Shown here: one piece after another, positions 1-13,400 of the stretch | Numbering within the stretch: the stretch's first letter is position 1 | Layout of the letters: every line of letters starts with the position of its first letter | DNA from: Tachypleus tridentatus | Taxonomy: Eukaryota > Arthropoda > Merostomata > Xiphosura > Limulidae | Assembly (NCBI RefSeq): GCF_004210375.1 | Contig: NC_134834.1 | Span: forward strand, 11,703,857 to 11,767,856 | Length of the DNA: 64,000 bases | Reading direction: 5' to 3' | Program-made: the position numbers and the translations under genes | Notes under the pieces: generated by a model | What the model was told of the DNA's origin: nothing | Seen by the model: the letters and a program-made list of their open reading frames with translations, nothing else | Databases searched by the model: none

Positions 1-1297
1 TAGACTGTAAAACATGAGTTATACATTCACTAAATCATATTCTAGACTGTGAAACATGAGTTATACATTCACTAAATCATATTCTAGACTATGAAACATG
101 AGTTATACATTCACTATATCATATTCTAGACTATGAAACATGAGTTATACATTCACTATATCATATTCTAGACTGTGAAACATGAGTTATACATTCACTA
201 AATCATATTCTAGACTGTGAAACATGAGTTATACATTCACTATATCATATTCTAGACTGTGAAACATGAGTTATACATTCACTAAATCATATTCTAGACT
301 GTGAAACATGAGTTATACATTCACTAAATCATATTCTAGACTGTGAAACATGAGTTATACATTCACTAAATCATATTCTAGACTGTGAAACATGAGTTGT
401 ACATTCACTATACCATATTCTAGACTGTGAAACATGAGTTGTACATTCACTATATCATATTCTAGACTGTGAAACATGAGTTATACATTCACTATATCAT
501 ATTCTAGACTGTGAAACATGAGTTATACATTCACTATATCATATTCTAGACTGTGAAACATGAGTTATACATTCACTATATCATATTCTAGACTGTGAAA
601 CATGAGTTATACATTCACTATATCATATTCTAGACTGTGAAACATGAGTTATACATTCACTATATCATATTCTAGACTGTGAAACATGAGTTATACATTC
701 ACTATATCATATTCTAGACTGTGAAACATGAGTTATACATTCACTATATCATATTCTAGACTGTGAAACATGAGTTATACATTCACTATATCATATTCTA
801 GACTGTGAAACATGAGTTATACATTCACTAAATCATATTCTAGACTATGAAGCATGAGTTATACATTCACTATATCATATTCTAGACTGTGAAACATAAG
901 TTATACATTCACTATATCATATTCTAGACTGTGAAACATGAGTTATACATTCACTATATCATATTCTAGACTGTGAAACATGAGTTGTACATTCACTATA
1001 CCATATTCTAGACTGTGAAACATGAGTTGTACATTCACTATACCATATTCTAGACTGTGAAACATGAGTTGTACATTCACTATACCATATTCTAGACTGT
1101 GAAACATGAGTTATATATTCAGTATACCATATTCTAGACTGTGAAACATGAGTTATACATTCATTATATCATATTCTAGACTGTGAAACATGAGTTATAC
1201 ATTCACTATATCATATTCTAGACTGTGAAACATGAGTTATACATTCACTATATCATATTCTAGACTGTGAAGCATGAGTTATACATTCACTAAATCA
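1..1297. repeat. 42-bp minisatellite, array A
   Basis: About 31 tandem units built on TAGACTGTGAAACATGAG plus a TTATACATTCACTATATCAT half. Units vary mainly at a few sites (ATATC/AAATC, GTAC/ATAC). The array runs off the left edge of the window. On the minus strand each unit carries TTTCACAG. Confidence 0.97.
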
Positions 1298-3040
1298 TAC
1301 TCTGCACTGTGAAATGAATTATACACTTATCAATGTCATACTCTGCACTGTGAAATGAATTATACACTTATCAATGTCATACTCTGCACTGTGAAATGAA
1401 TTATACACTTATCAATGTCATACTCTGCACTGTGAAATGAATTATACACTTATCAATGTCATACTCTGCACTGTGAAATGAATTATACACTTATCAATGT
1501 CATACTCTCTACTGTGAAATGAATTATACACTTATCAATGTCGTACTCTCTACTGTGAAATGAACTATACACTTATCAATGTCATACTCTGCACTGTGAA
1601 ATGAATTATACACTTATCAATGTCATACTCTGCACTGTGAAATGAATTATACACTTATCAATGTCATACTCTGCACTGTGAAATGAATTGTACACTTATC
1701 AATGTCATACTCTACACTGTGAAATGAATTGTACACTTATCAATGTCATACTCTACACTGTGAAATGAATTATACACTTATCAATGTCATACTCTGCACT
1801 GTGAAATGAATTGTACACTTATCAATGTCATACTCTACACTGTGAAATGAATTGTACACTTATCAATGTCATACTCTACACTGTGAAATGAATTGTACAC
1901 TTATCAATGTCATACTCTACACTGTGAAATGAATTATACACTTATCAATGTCATACTCTACACTGTGAAATGAATTATACACTTATCAATGTCATACTCT
2001 GCACTGTGAAATGAATTATACACTTATCAATGTCATACTCTACACTGTGAAATGAATTATACACTTATCAATGTCATACTCTGCACTGTGAAATGAATTA
2101 TACACTTATCAATGTCATACTCTACACTGTGAAATGAATTATACACTTATCAATGTCATACTCTGCACTGTGAAATGAATTATACACTTATCAATGTCAT
2201 ACTCTACACTGTGAAATGAATTATACACTTATCAATGTCATACTCTACACTGTGAAATGAATTGTACACTTATCAATGTCATACTCTACACTGTGAAATG
2301 AATTATACACTTATCAATGTCATACTCTACACTGTGAAATGAATTGTACACTTATCAATGTCATACTCTACACTGTGAAATGAATTGTACACTTATCAAT
2401 GTCATACTCTACACTGTGAAATGAATTATACACTTATCAATGTCATACTCTGCACTGTGAAATGAATTATACACTTATCAATGTCATACTCTGCACTGTG
2501 AAATGAATTATACACTTATCAATGTCATACTCTGCACTGTGAAATGAATTATACACTTATCAATGTCATACTCTGCACTGTGAAATGAATTATACACTTA
2601 TCAATGTCATACTCTACACTGTGAAATGAATTATGCACTTATCAATGTCATACTCTACACTGTGAAATGAATTATACACTTATCAATGTCATACTCTACA
2701 CTGTGAAATGAATTATACACTTATCAATGTCATACTCTACACTGTGAAATGAATTGTACACTTATCAATGTCATACTCTACACTGTGAAATGAATTATAC
2801 ACTTATCAATGTCATACTCTACACTGTGAAATGAATTGTACACTTATCAATGTCATACTCTGCACTGTGAAATGAATTATACACTTATCAATGTCATACT
2901 CTGCACTGTGAAATGAATTATACACTTATCAATGTCATACTCTACACTGTGAAATGAATTATACACTTATCAATGTCATACTCTACACTGTGAAATGAAT
3001 TGTACACTTATCAATGTCATACTCTACACTGTGAAATAAA
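1298..3040. repeat. 41-bp minisatellite, array B, related to array A
   Basis: About 42 units with CACTGTGAAATGAATTATAC and ACTTATCAATGTCATACTCT. It aligns with array A along its whole unit, so the two are diverged subfamilies that meet at a sharp border near 1297. Confidence 0.97.
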
Positions 3041-3210
3041 CTCCAAAATCACATACTGAAGTTCAAATTAAACACTCAGTTCAAATTATACAATGTGAAA
3101 CAAGTTAAAACCAAACATTCAAGTCAAATACTGCAATGTGAAACAGTTTAGAACACTCCTGTCACATTCTGTGAAACAGGGTACAATCTCCCAGTGATTA
3201 TACACTAATA
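3041..3210. repeat. Decayed edge of array B
   Basis: Degenerate fragments of the array unit (ATACAATGTGAAACAAG, CTGCAATGTGAAACAG, TTCTGTGAAACAGG) recur at irregular spacing, as expected of older units that no longer take part in homogenisation. Confidence 0.7.
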
Positions 3211-4296
3211 AATAGTCATATGCATACCGGGTCTAATTTGATGCAGAGAAAGAGAACAGTCTTTGATGTAATATTATTATAATTAATTCTAATAAACGAA
3301 CCTTTTGAAAATGAACAATTCTTACAGAGTCTTAAAGTAAAGAATTTGCTATCATTGTGATCAGATAATATTTTTAACTTAGTAAAAATGTCATGGAAGC
3401 AAAGTGAGCATTATTTACCTGTTTTATCAAGTCAATTTCTGTTCACATTTCCTCAAAAGTTACTATAAAATAACTGAATGTTTTAATGTTTATATTGTGT
3501 ACATATACATAATTATATGGAAGAGATAAAGAAAATATAAGCCTGTTCTTCTTCTATATGAAAAACTTTCAACAACTTTGTGCACTGAAGGTAAAGCTGT
3601 GGTCATCACTGGATGTTATCATGCCTAGCTTCCCACAACCATCATATCTGTGAAAAGGGTTAGTGAGTTATCCAGGGTATGTGAAAACAGGAACTGGTGA
3701 TCACTGTCCTTCCACCTTTTGTGAGACTTTTATACATTACTATGATGTATCCACAACTAAAACACAGTCAGAACTAGTTACAAAATATTACTGAAAAGTA
3801 CCTGCATTCTTCAAAGAAATATTAACAAACTTGACAATAATATATATAACTAAATTAAATAACTCTAAATCTTCAGTATACGCGAGATGTCACCTTATTA
3901 TACAACATTTATGTAACAAAACCTGATGAAAAACAAAATAAGAAACATATCTGGAATGGATACTACTACATTATGATGAATTGTACACATTTCATCCAAG
4001 TACACGATAGACAATGTGTGGTACTGTTCGATAAATGTGGAATATAAAAGATATTCAAATTAATGTTTAGTCACGTAAAAAATGGAAACTTGAGATTGAA
4101 AAGAAATGGGTTCCCCCCCCCCTAAGTCTAGTGATATGCATTTAGAATTTTAAGTAAAAGATACTGAGCTTGAAGGAAAAATGAGGTTTCTGATAACATA
4201 CATCCATAATATGAAAATCAAAGAATGATGTATACTCAGGTACACCAAGAGGGCAGCACCTTCTACTGAGCAAAACAATGGGCTACAGTACAGAAG
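3211..4296 (-). other. 3' flank and probable 3'UTR of betaglycan
   Basis: AT-rich sequence after the stop codon with no open frame of note. No clear AATAAA was found on the minus strand; an ATTAAA (plus 3482-3487 reads tttaat) is a weak candidate polyadenylation signal. A C-run lies at about 4113-4122. Confidence 0.35.
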
Positions 4297-4442
4297 TTAC
4301 GCACATGCATGCACGGTCATGGGTGCTTGGGAGCTTGGGGTCGAGCTTCCGCTGTGCCCCGACAGGTCACAGCCTGAGTGGTGGTGACGGTGACGATGGC
4401 GAACATCCCTCTGTTGCTGAGCTCGGGTTCTTTGAGATGGAT
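4297..4442 (-). CDS. TGFBR3: Betaglycan last exon, cytoplasmic tail and stop
   Basis: 146 nt of coding sequence, phase 1, ending at TAA (4297-4299). Acceptor is TCTTTTGTAG. The tail is polar: a basic RTRAQQQR stretch, an RHRHRHHH run, then SGHSGSSTPSSQAP, which resembles the Ser/Thr-rich vertebrate tail (GSTQSTPCSS). The C-terminus is H-A-C-A and not the vertebrate S-S-T-A, so the class I PDZ (GIPC-binding) motif is not conserved. This exon is much richer in G and C than its surroundings. Confidence 0.86.
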
Positions 4443-7400
4443 CTACAAAAGACACAAAGCATGAATCCCAAATACCCTTCTAATAGTAGTTTTATGTCTG
4501 CTTTTGATCATCGAGTTTATCAGCCCCAACTTTACTTCTCATGCACTTGTTTTACCACATTTAATAACAGGAGAAACAGTTTTCAGAATCACAGTTCATA
4601 TACCAAAAGCTGGGAAAATACTGGAATCCATTAGGCCTAATATTTGCAATAAAAATCACTTGAGACTTCAGTTGTTGTTTTTACTTGATTTATAATTTAT
4701 TTCATACTTCAAGCTGGAGGTAATCTAAAAACAGTATTTAAGGTTCATACAAGAAAGATTTTCATTCGATGTTAGAACTAACCAAGACATCTATTTTTAC
4801 ACACCAAAATGAACATATTAAAAATAATTTGAAAGAAAAAGGAACATTACGATTTATGTGATTTATGAATCAAAACTTTTAACTTATTATCAATGGCTGA
4901 ATAATTAACAACCTTAATTCAATTAGATTTGGTTTTTCTGCTAAAAATGTAATTATTACACAAGTCTGATTACCAAGTTTAATCATGTACCTAATCTTTC
5001 ATGTTGTTTTGGTTCATTGGAGAAGTGATTGGAATTTTCTTCATCATGACCACATTAGACATTCACTAATGTAAATGAAACATTTTGCAGAGTTCAATAG
5101 ACAACCACTCCTTTCAATGGTATGAATCAATTTTTGTTGATTGTACCAAAATATAAGAAATAAAAAATATTTACCAGTTTGAGATCAACCTCACTATTTA
5201 AAGAACTAGTAAAAAAAAGTGACCCATAAGTTATATGCTAAAATTAGCTAACCACAAAGGTCTTATGTCAAGGTTTGGCTAACCCTAAAGGTCTTAAACC
5301 AAGGTTTAGCTAACCATGAAGGTTTTATGCCAAGGTTCAGCTAACCCTGAAGGTTTTATGGCAATATAAATACAAAAAGAATTTTTGGTTTTTACTTACT
5401 AAACTTGCTTGTGGATTATATGATTCTTCAGCTTTTTTGTTCAAATCTAAATTTTATGAATTCTTTTCAATGTCTGACTTTTGTTTGAGTTCTATAACTA
5501 ATTTTATCTTAATATTTCAAAGGCTGAATAAAGTAATACATGGTAGTCTCTGAATGATCATGAGTCTTCGCTCCTACATGTTCAAATCTCAAATTGGTGG
5601 AGAAAATAAGAATCTGGTTAAATCAGTGGCATACTTAGGTTGGGCAAGAGGGTACTCAACCCCATGGTCTCACAAACATAAACCTTCACTAATAGAAGGT
5701 TCTTAACTATGTTAATGAAATGTTAACATTTCAGAGCCTTATTAATGTAATTTCTGAACATTTTCCCTTTTCCTTTCTGTTAAGAGGAACTTGAAACTTC
5801 TTCTAAGCTTGGTGACTTCACTCAATCTTCCATTTTTAAGAAACCCATTACTAGCATTTTATTTCAACTGGTCTAACTTTCTACGTCTTGTCATGAAAAC
5901 GAACTGGTTCCAAACTACTGATCCACACAGATTTTTATGTAAGCCTAATTTATACAAATTAGAAACAGTTGAAAGTGTTGTTTCATTCCTATATCTCTGC
6001 CAAATCCACAAACCACACAACTTTCACTTTAAAACTTTGAGAAGACACTACAGATCTAACGGTCAATAAGCTCATTTATACAAAGATTTTACCAGTCATA
6101 GGTGTGAAAAAATTTGAAACCACTGGCTTAGAAGTCGAAGATACCCAAAACCTGTAAATATGACATCAGAGAGTGATAATAATGAGAAATGTATTTATTT
6201 AGAATCAAACAGTACGTTAAATATAATATTAATAGCAATCTTATTAATAAAAGAATTAATAGTAGAACCTACACACAATCTAATTTGTACCTGTATGCAA
6301 GTGTATAAACCATAAAACAACCACCAGTCCAGCTCCAATAAGGAAAGAGGCAAAAGCAATTCCTACAACAGCAGCTGTTGACAGTTCCATCATCACGTGG
6401 CTCGAACAAGATCCTGCACTTATGTCAGATTTGACCACTGGCGATATCCTATCGAGATTTTTATCCATCACAGGAAGATAGTTAAACAGGAAAGGAGCTG
6501 GAGAGGTACACAGAACATCACTTCTCTTCAGCAAAAATGAATCATTTATATTTATAGGTCAAGCATTCTGCTGTAATCAAAATGTTTCTACAACGAGTAA
6601 CATATTTGAGTAAAACAATGAAATCTCATGACTTTAGTTATGTGTTTTTAAGTGGTTTATAATTCAAAATAATATTTCATAAGGTCCCTCTCCTCCTGAT
6701 GGAACTTTGCTTGTTATTCTGCTGTCCAGTTGATTTGGACACTGTAGCAATACTGACCTTTTTATGTCTTGAGCATTAAAAGTTGCTGTTTCAACACAAA
6801 GCTACAAGAATTACCTGCTAAAGCAAATCAATCCCTGAAATTTAGCATTTTAAGTCCAGAAACTCACTATTAACCTTCCAGAAGAAACAGCTCGTTGTTA
6901 TCATGTTACTCTTTCAGTCTGATAGAGTCCCTGAAGAGAATTGAAAACTACCTCCAACGAAAAATACAATATAACATTCTAGTAATTGTGGCTTTTCCTT
7001 ATTCCTCAATTGACAGACCCTTTTGTACACTGTTCAGAAACAGTGGGGGTTCACGTAATGCAATACATTGAATATGTTTTGCCTGTCATAAAATTCTGTG
7101 TTAAAGTTAAGAAAAATTATGTTCATTTTCTATTTACAATGCACAGAAAACCTCAAGACTGATTAGTGGAATTAATTGTACTGTTGATTGGTTTGTGTAC
7201 AATTCATATAGGGAATCCAAATGCTAATTAGGGTGGATAACAGTAGTTATTTTTTGTGTATATAAAGTAAATGTTACAAGGTGCCCTATAACCAACAAAA
7301 TTGTGTAAATAGTTTAGAAAAATGTAATAAAAATACCCATGTCTGAGAGTAACTGTAAATGGACTCCACTGGTGATTTTAGGGTTAACTATTCATTAATT

Positions 7401-10400
7401 TTTTATCTAAAAGCCTTTTCTTCAAATCTTTAAACAGCTTTACTCACCATTAGCGTCTTTCCCTCGAGTTTCCCGAGATGGTAGTACATATATTGGACCT
7501 TCGACTTGCACACTGAAGTGTTGCTCCGTCCGACTTCCCGAAACCTGCTCAGCATCATTTCCCACACAATAGTCCTTTGGGTCAATGCACTATTAAAATG
7601 AATATTTTGTTCCCGATTTCATTTACAATAACTTTAAAATATATCATTTGTGGCAGTTCTGTAAAGGAAACATCTTCAAAGGTTTTTGTTTTGTTTGTTA
7701 TCCAGCACATAAATGTATACAATGAGCTATATGTCCAGTGCCCACCATGAATGTTAAAACCAACATTACAGCATTATAAGCTTCTGAAATGAAGTCAAGA
7801 CAATAAAGAAAACGACGTACGTACGTGTCAAACAATGTTACAATACCACATATAAACATAATGGATAAAATATTGTTACTACAAGAATAGAGCACTGATG
7901 TTTGTTTTGTTGTTATGTACAAAGATACACCATTGGTATCAAAATTCTGTTTTTAGTGTCATAAGCCTTCAGACTTATCGTGAAGTTACCAGGGATGAAT
8001 CAAATATTAGATCATTATTATTATTATTGACAAATGTTTTATTATTATTTGTTTTTATCAGAATTTATATAGTTAATAACTTGAAATATAAGTGTCAATC
8101 TAGTTAATTTATATTCTATTACAAGTTCTTAAAAATGACGAATTAATTTTTTTATGACCTAACTTGACTTTACTTGTGAAATTACTGTTTGAGAAATTCC
8201 ATCAACTTCAAAATATTTTGCATTCCCATCATAAAAAATATACAATTGTGGCTCTATATTATACACACAATTAGTGGAATTAATCTCTCAACTTCCCACA
8301 CTTCTGAACCTCCATTTTTGACACGACCTAGTTAAAAAAAAATCAATTTTGTCTAACAAGAAATCAAACATGAGAAATGTGTTTGTAGCATTAAGAAAAA
8401 ACGTAAAACGTAACAACCTCCCCTTCATATAAACTAAAACATCTCACCTGTTTCACACCATCAAGTGGACTGTTGGGTTTGTCAGAACAGACAGCAAGAC
8501 GGCAGTGAAGAAAAACCTTGTGGCCAATCCACCTCTGGGTGAAGTGAAAGAAAAACCTCTGTTGGTAACTCAACTCCTCAGGACTGCGCGAGCCATGATG
8601 TTCAACACCCAACAGACCAACACTCAAATGTTTGGGGCAACTAAAATCAAGATAAAAATACAATACGGTACACATGAAGATAAAAATACAATACGGTACA
8701 CATGAAGATAAAAATACAATACAGTACATATCAAGATAAAAATACAATACAGTACATATCAAGGTTGTTAAACATTTGTTTATCTTCATGTGAATGATCA
8801 TCCAAGATAAACAATGTCCACGAAAGATGACTCCCCCATCACATACATATGTACAAGATAAACAATGCCCACGAAAGATGACTCCCCCATCACATAGATA
8901 TACAAGATAAACAATGTCCACGAAAGATGACTACCCATCACATACATATGTACAAGATAAACAATACCCACAAAAGATGACCCCCCATCACATACATATA
9001 TTATTTTCCTTAATCAGCATCACTTAATCAATTTAAAACATTGTATTCAGTATTTAAAAAAAAAATTCATTAAAGTTGCCACGTTATATTATAAATTGTT
9101 TTTACTTTCTACAAATGAAGCGCTAACTCTGTTATTCCAGTCACACATTTTACTTCAATAGAAGGATCATTCTGCCCACCATTCTTTTTTCCAGCCTACT
9201 TCTCCATATCATTCTAGCCTCTAATCCTCCCCCTCATATTTACCCACTTCTCCATATCATTCCGGTCTCCAATCCTCCCCGTAATATTTACCCACTTCTC
9301 CATGTCATTTTAGTCTCCAATCCTCCCTGTAATATTTACCCACTTCTCCATATTATTCTAGTCTCCAATCCTCCCCCTCATATTTACCCACTTCTCCATA
9401 TCATTCTAGTCTCTAATCCTCCCCCTCATATTTACCCACTTCTCCATATCATTCCAGTCTCCAATCCTCCCCCTCATATTTACCCACTTCTCCATATCAT
9501 TCTAGTCTCTAATCCTCCCCCTCATATTTACCCACTTTTTCATATCATTCTAGCCTCCAATCCTCCCCTTCTAAATATGATAATTTATGGGGTTGTTTAC
9601 CCCTTAGGCCACAACTGAAGTTAAACTAGTATACAAATTAAATACCTCATATAAAAATGAACAAAAAGCATTTCCTATTATACAAACTTTACTACTGACC
9701 TATTAGAGAAAAACAAAAATTTTAAGAAAGATGAACTTTTAATCAATTTAATTACAGGCTTCTCCATTAACATTCTGCATCTAGTAAAGATCATGTCAAG
9801 ATGATACAACCAGTTTGGCCTTGAAGATGATGAGTTGAAACCTTAGAGTTTGTACGACCATTCTGAAACTGTAGCCTCAATGAAATATTTTATTACTTTG
9901 TAACTCAACTTTAAACTTCATTCTGATGACTGGTCAACAGAAATGAATCCATTCCAACTAATATTCTTTTAACAGAAGAACTCTCAAAAAAACAAAAGGC
10001 AGCATTTTATATAAATATATCCATTACACATTTTATATAAATATATCCATTACACATTTTATATAAATATATCCATTACACATTTTATATAAATATATCC
10101 ATTACACATTTTTTACAACTGGAATTTCATGGTTAACAGTTACACATCCACTGGACTTAAAAACGTAGCAGCACTGATAAGAAACAAAGGCTAAAAGGAT
10201 TGCATTTACCAAAATCACTTTCAATTATTGAAAATTAATCTAGACTTGTGTTTATTACTACAACAGTGATTACAAACAACCTCTAAGTTATGAACGTATT
10301 TCAACATTTGTTTATAATCACAAACGACAGTTTTCCTGAAATATATCACTGAATATCCAATAACATTTCACTAAACGTTTGCTTTTTTACCTGTGTTGAA

Positions 10401-13400
10401 TCAATACTTCTCGATTTTCAGTAATTACAAGTGAATTATTTGTCAGAGATAACCAGCACTCATCAGTTACGACAAACAAGTCAGGACCTGAGGATAAATA
10501 ATTAACAATTTCACACAGCTTGTAAACATTGTACAAAAATAATTGACAATTTCGCACAGTCTGTGAACAATGTATACAAATAATTGACAATTTCACACAG
10601 TCTGTGAACAATGTCTACAAGTAATTGACAATTTCGCACAGTCTGTGAACAATGTCTACAAATAATTGACAATTTCGCACAGCCTGTGAACAATGTCTAG
10701 AAATAAGTAACAAGTTCCCACAGCCTGTGAACAATGTTTATAAATAAGTAACAAGTTCACACAGCCTGTGAACAATGTCTATAAATAAGTAACAAGTTCA
10801 CACAGCCTGTGAACAATGTCTATAAATAAGTAACAAGTTCACACAGCCTGTGAACAATGTATACAAATAAGTAACAATTTCACACAGCCTGTGAACAATG
10901 TATACAAATAAGTAACAAGTTCACACAGCCTGTGAACAATGTATACAAATAAGTAACAAGTTCACACAGCCTGTGAACAATGTATACAAATAAGTAACAA
11001 GTTCACACAGCCTGTGAACAATGTATACAAATAAGTACCAAGTTCACACAGCCTGTGAACAATGTATACAAATAAGTAACAAGTTCACACAGCCTGTGAA
11101 CAATGTCTATAAGTAAGTAACAAGTTCACACAGCCTGTGAACAATGTCTATAAGTAAGTAACAAGTTCACACAGCCTGTGAACAATGTCTATAAGTAAGT
11201 AACAAGTTCACACAGCCTGTGAACAATGTCTATAAGTAAGTAACAACTTCACACAGCCTGTGAACAATGTCTATAAGTAAGTAACAACTTCACACAGCCT
11301 GTGAACAATGTCTATAAATAAGTAACAACTTCACACAGCCTGTGAACAATGTCTATAAATAAGTAACAAGTTCACACAGCCTGTGAACAATGTCTATAAA
11401 TAATTAACAAGTTCACACAGCCTGTGAACAATGTATACAAATAAGTAACAAGTTCACACAGCCTGTGAACAATGTATACAAATAAGTAACAAGTTCACAC
11501 AGCCTGTGAACAATGTATACAAATAAGTAACAAGTTCACACAGCCTGTGAACAATGTATACAAATAAGTAACAAGTTCACACAGCCTGTGAACAATGTAT
11601 ACAAATAAGTAACAAGTTCACACAGCCTGTGAACAATGTCTATAAATAAGTAAGCAGTTCACACAGCCTGTGAACAATGTCTATAAATAATTAACAAGTT
11701 CACACAGCCTGTGAACAATGTCTATAAATAATTAACAAGTTCACACAGCCTGTGAACAATGTCTATAAATAATTAACAAGTTCACACAGCCTTAACAATG
11801 TCTACATTTTCAATATTATTTGTCACAATCATTAAATTTCATTGCTACCAATAAATAAATTAATATCAAACATCTACAATGGTTTTATTATATCAAAATT
11901 GCTATACATCACAGTAATTCCTGTATGGAAGTCCAACATTGATGTCCACTTTTCTCCATCATGTACCCCTCAATCAAGAATCATTTTTATTCAAATTAGA
12001 TCACAATTTGCTATGCTTAAAATGTTGACAACCACTCGCTACAGATTTCTTTAGACCAATCGTGAAATGCAAGTCTAACCGATCATTCTAGAACCCAAAC
12101 ATGTCAATACAAATTTCTGTTGTTGTAAATGAAATAACAATTTGATCTAAGAGTTTGTTTTAACTTGTAAACAAACCTTACATGACAGAAAAATATGAAT
12201 ATTGTTTTAGAAATCTGCATAACCAAATTTTGAGAAAACCGTTATTAGACTAAAATGACTTTTATGAAGTTCAGATTTACGGGTCTGTGTAATTGACCAC
12301 AAGTCATAAATAACCAATTTAAAACACACCTGCTTCTATAGCAGTCTTCACATACACATTGTCTTGAGACAATACTTCTAACAAACCATTCACTCGAAGT
12401 AGCTTTTTGTGAAAGTCTGAGTCTTTGTACAGGTGCATATGGAACACATGAGGGTGGTTCACCTAGGAATATAAACTAGTTACACCAACCACATCCATAA
12501 CTTACAACATTTAAAGCACAGTTGTTACACAGTTTGTATTCACTCATTAAAAGAAACTCTTAACTTTTGTGCATTCTAAAACTGAAGATTATTTTTAAAT
12601 AACTTTGTGGTAAACCAAATTAATATCCCTCACACTATTTTCATCACATAAGAAGTAACATTTAAGATTTCATTTGTGAGGGGTGGGGATGTTAGAGGTT
12701 CAGGGAAGTTAAGCCTCTGGAATGATTTGAGCTTTCTTAGGCCTATAATAAAAAAAAAAAAAAAACTGGTCTATTTTGGGGTTTAGGAGCATTTGCTCCA
12801 GTTATTTCCAATATTTCTTAAAAGCAATTCAAATTGCACAGAAATAGTTCAATGATCATAAAGATAATGTTGGTATTATATTATTTGGTACATTTTATAT
12901 AAGATTTATTGTATATTACATGTTCCTACTTCATTGTTTTAATTCACATATTAAAGATCAAACTTGAAACGTTAGAAAATATTTCTTATGTTATATGGAA
13001 CTCAAAAAATATTTAGCATTGTTTGCAGGTCCTTCACATCAGGGGTGTAGATTTTTTACACCCGATGGGGGGTGGATGATTTTTGCAACCACCTATGTGG
13101 ACTGTTCAATTTGTAAATTGGTAATCTCTGATTACATGAACCTGAAAGCTGTAAACATGCAGTCACAGAGTAATCTTGTTGCCACGATACTTGCATGTAT
13201 ACTTAGGCCTACTGACTGATACTTACGAACTATCGCTTAGATCAAAAAGCTTAGAAGCACGCCTATATTAAAGATGCACATTTCGGCTACTGAAAAAGCC
13301 TACATCTAGGCCTAATTATGCAATTCGATTGGTAAGAACACGAGAATCACAAGAACAAACATGCAATTTGTAGGCCTGTGATGCAATAAAACAATTCAAC

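Noticed and set aside
1-3040. CRISPR-like array
   Set aside because: Units are directly adjacent without unique spacers, and the genome is eukaryotic with no cas genes.
4278-4634. Plus-strand frame of 118 codons
   Set aside because: It is the antisense of the last betaglycan exon, whose homology and phase are clear.
5791-6069. 92-codon plus frame
   Set aside because: Located in intron 16, no homology or start context recognised.
8391-8921. 176-codon minus frame as one exon
   Set aside because: Only 8448-8640 is coding; the rest is intron read through the 28-bp and 50-bp repeats.
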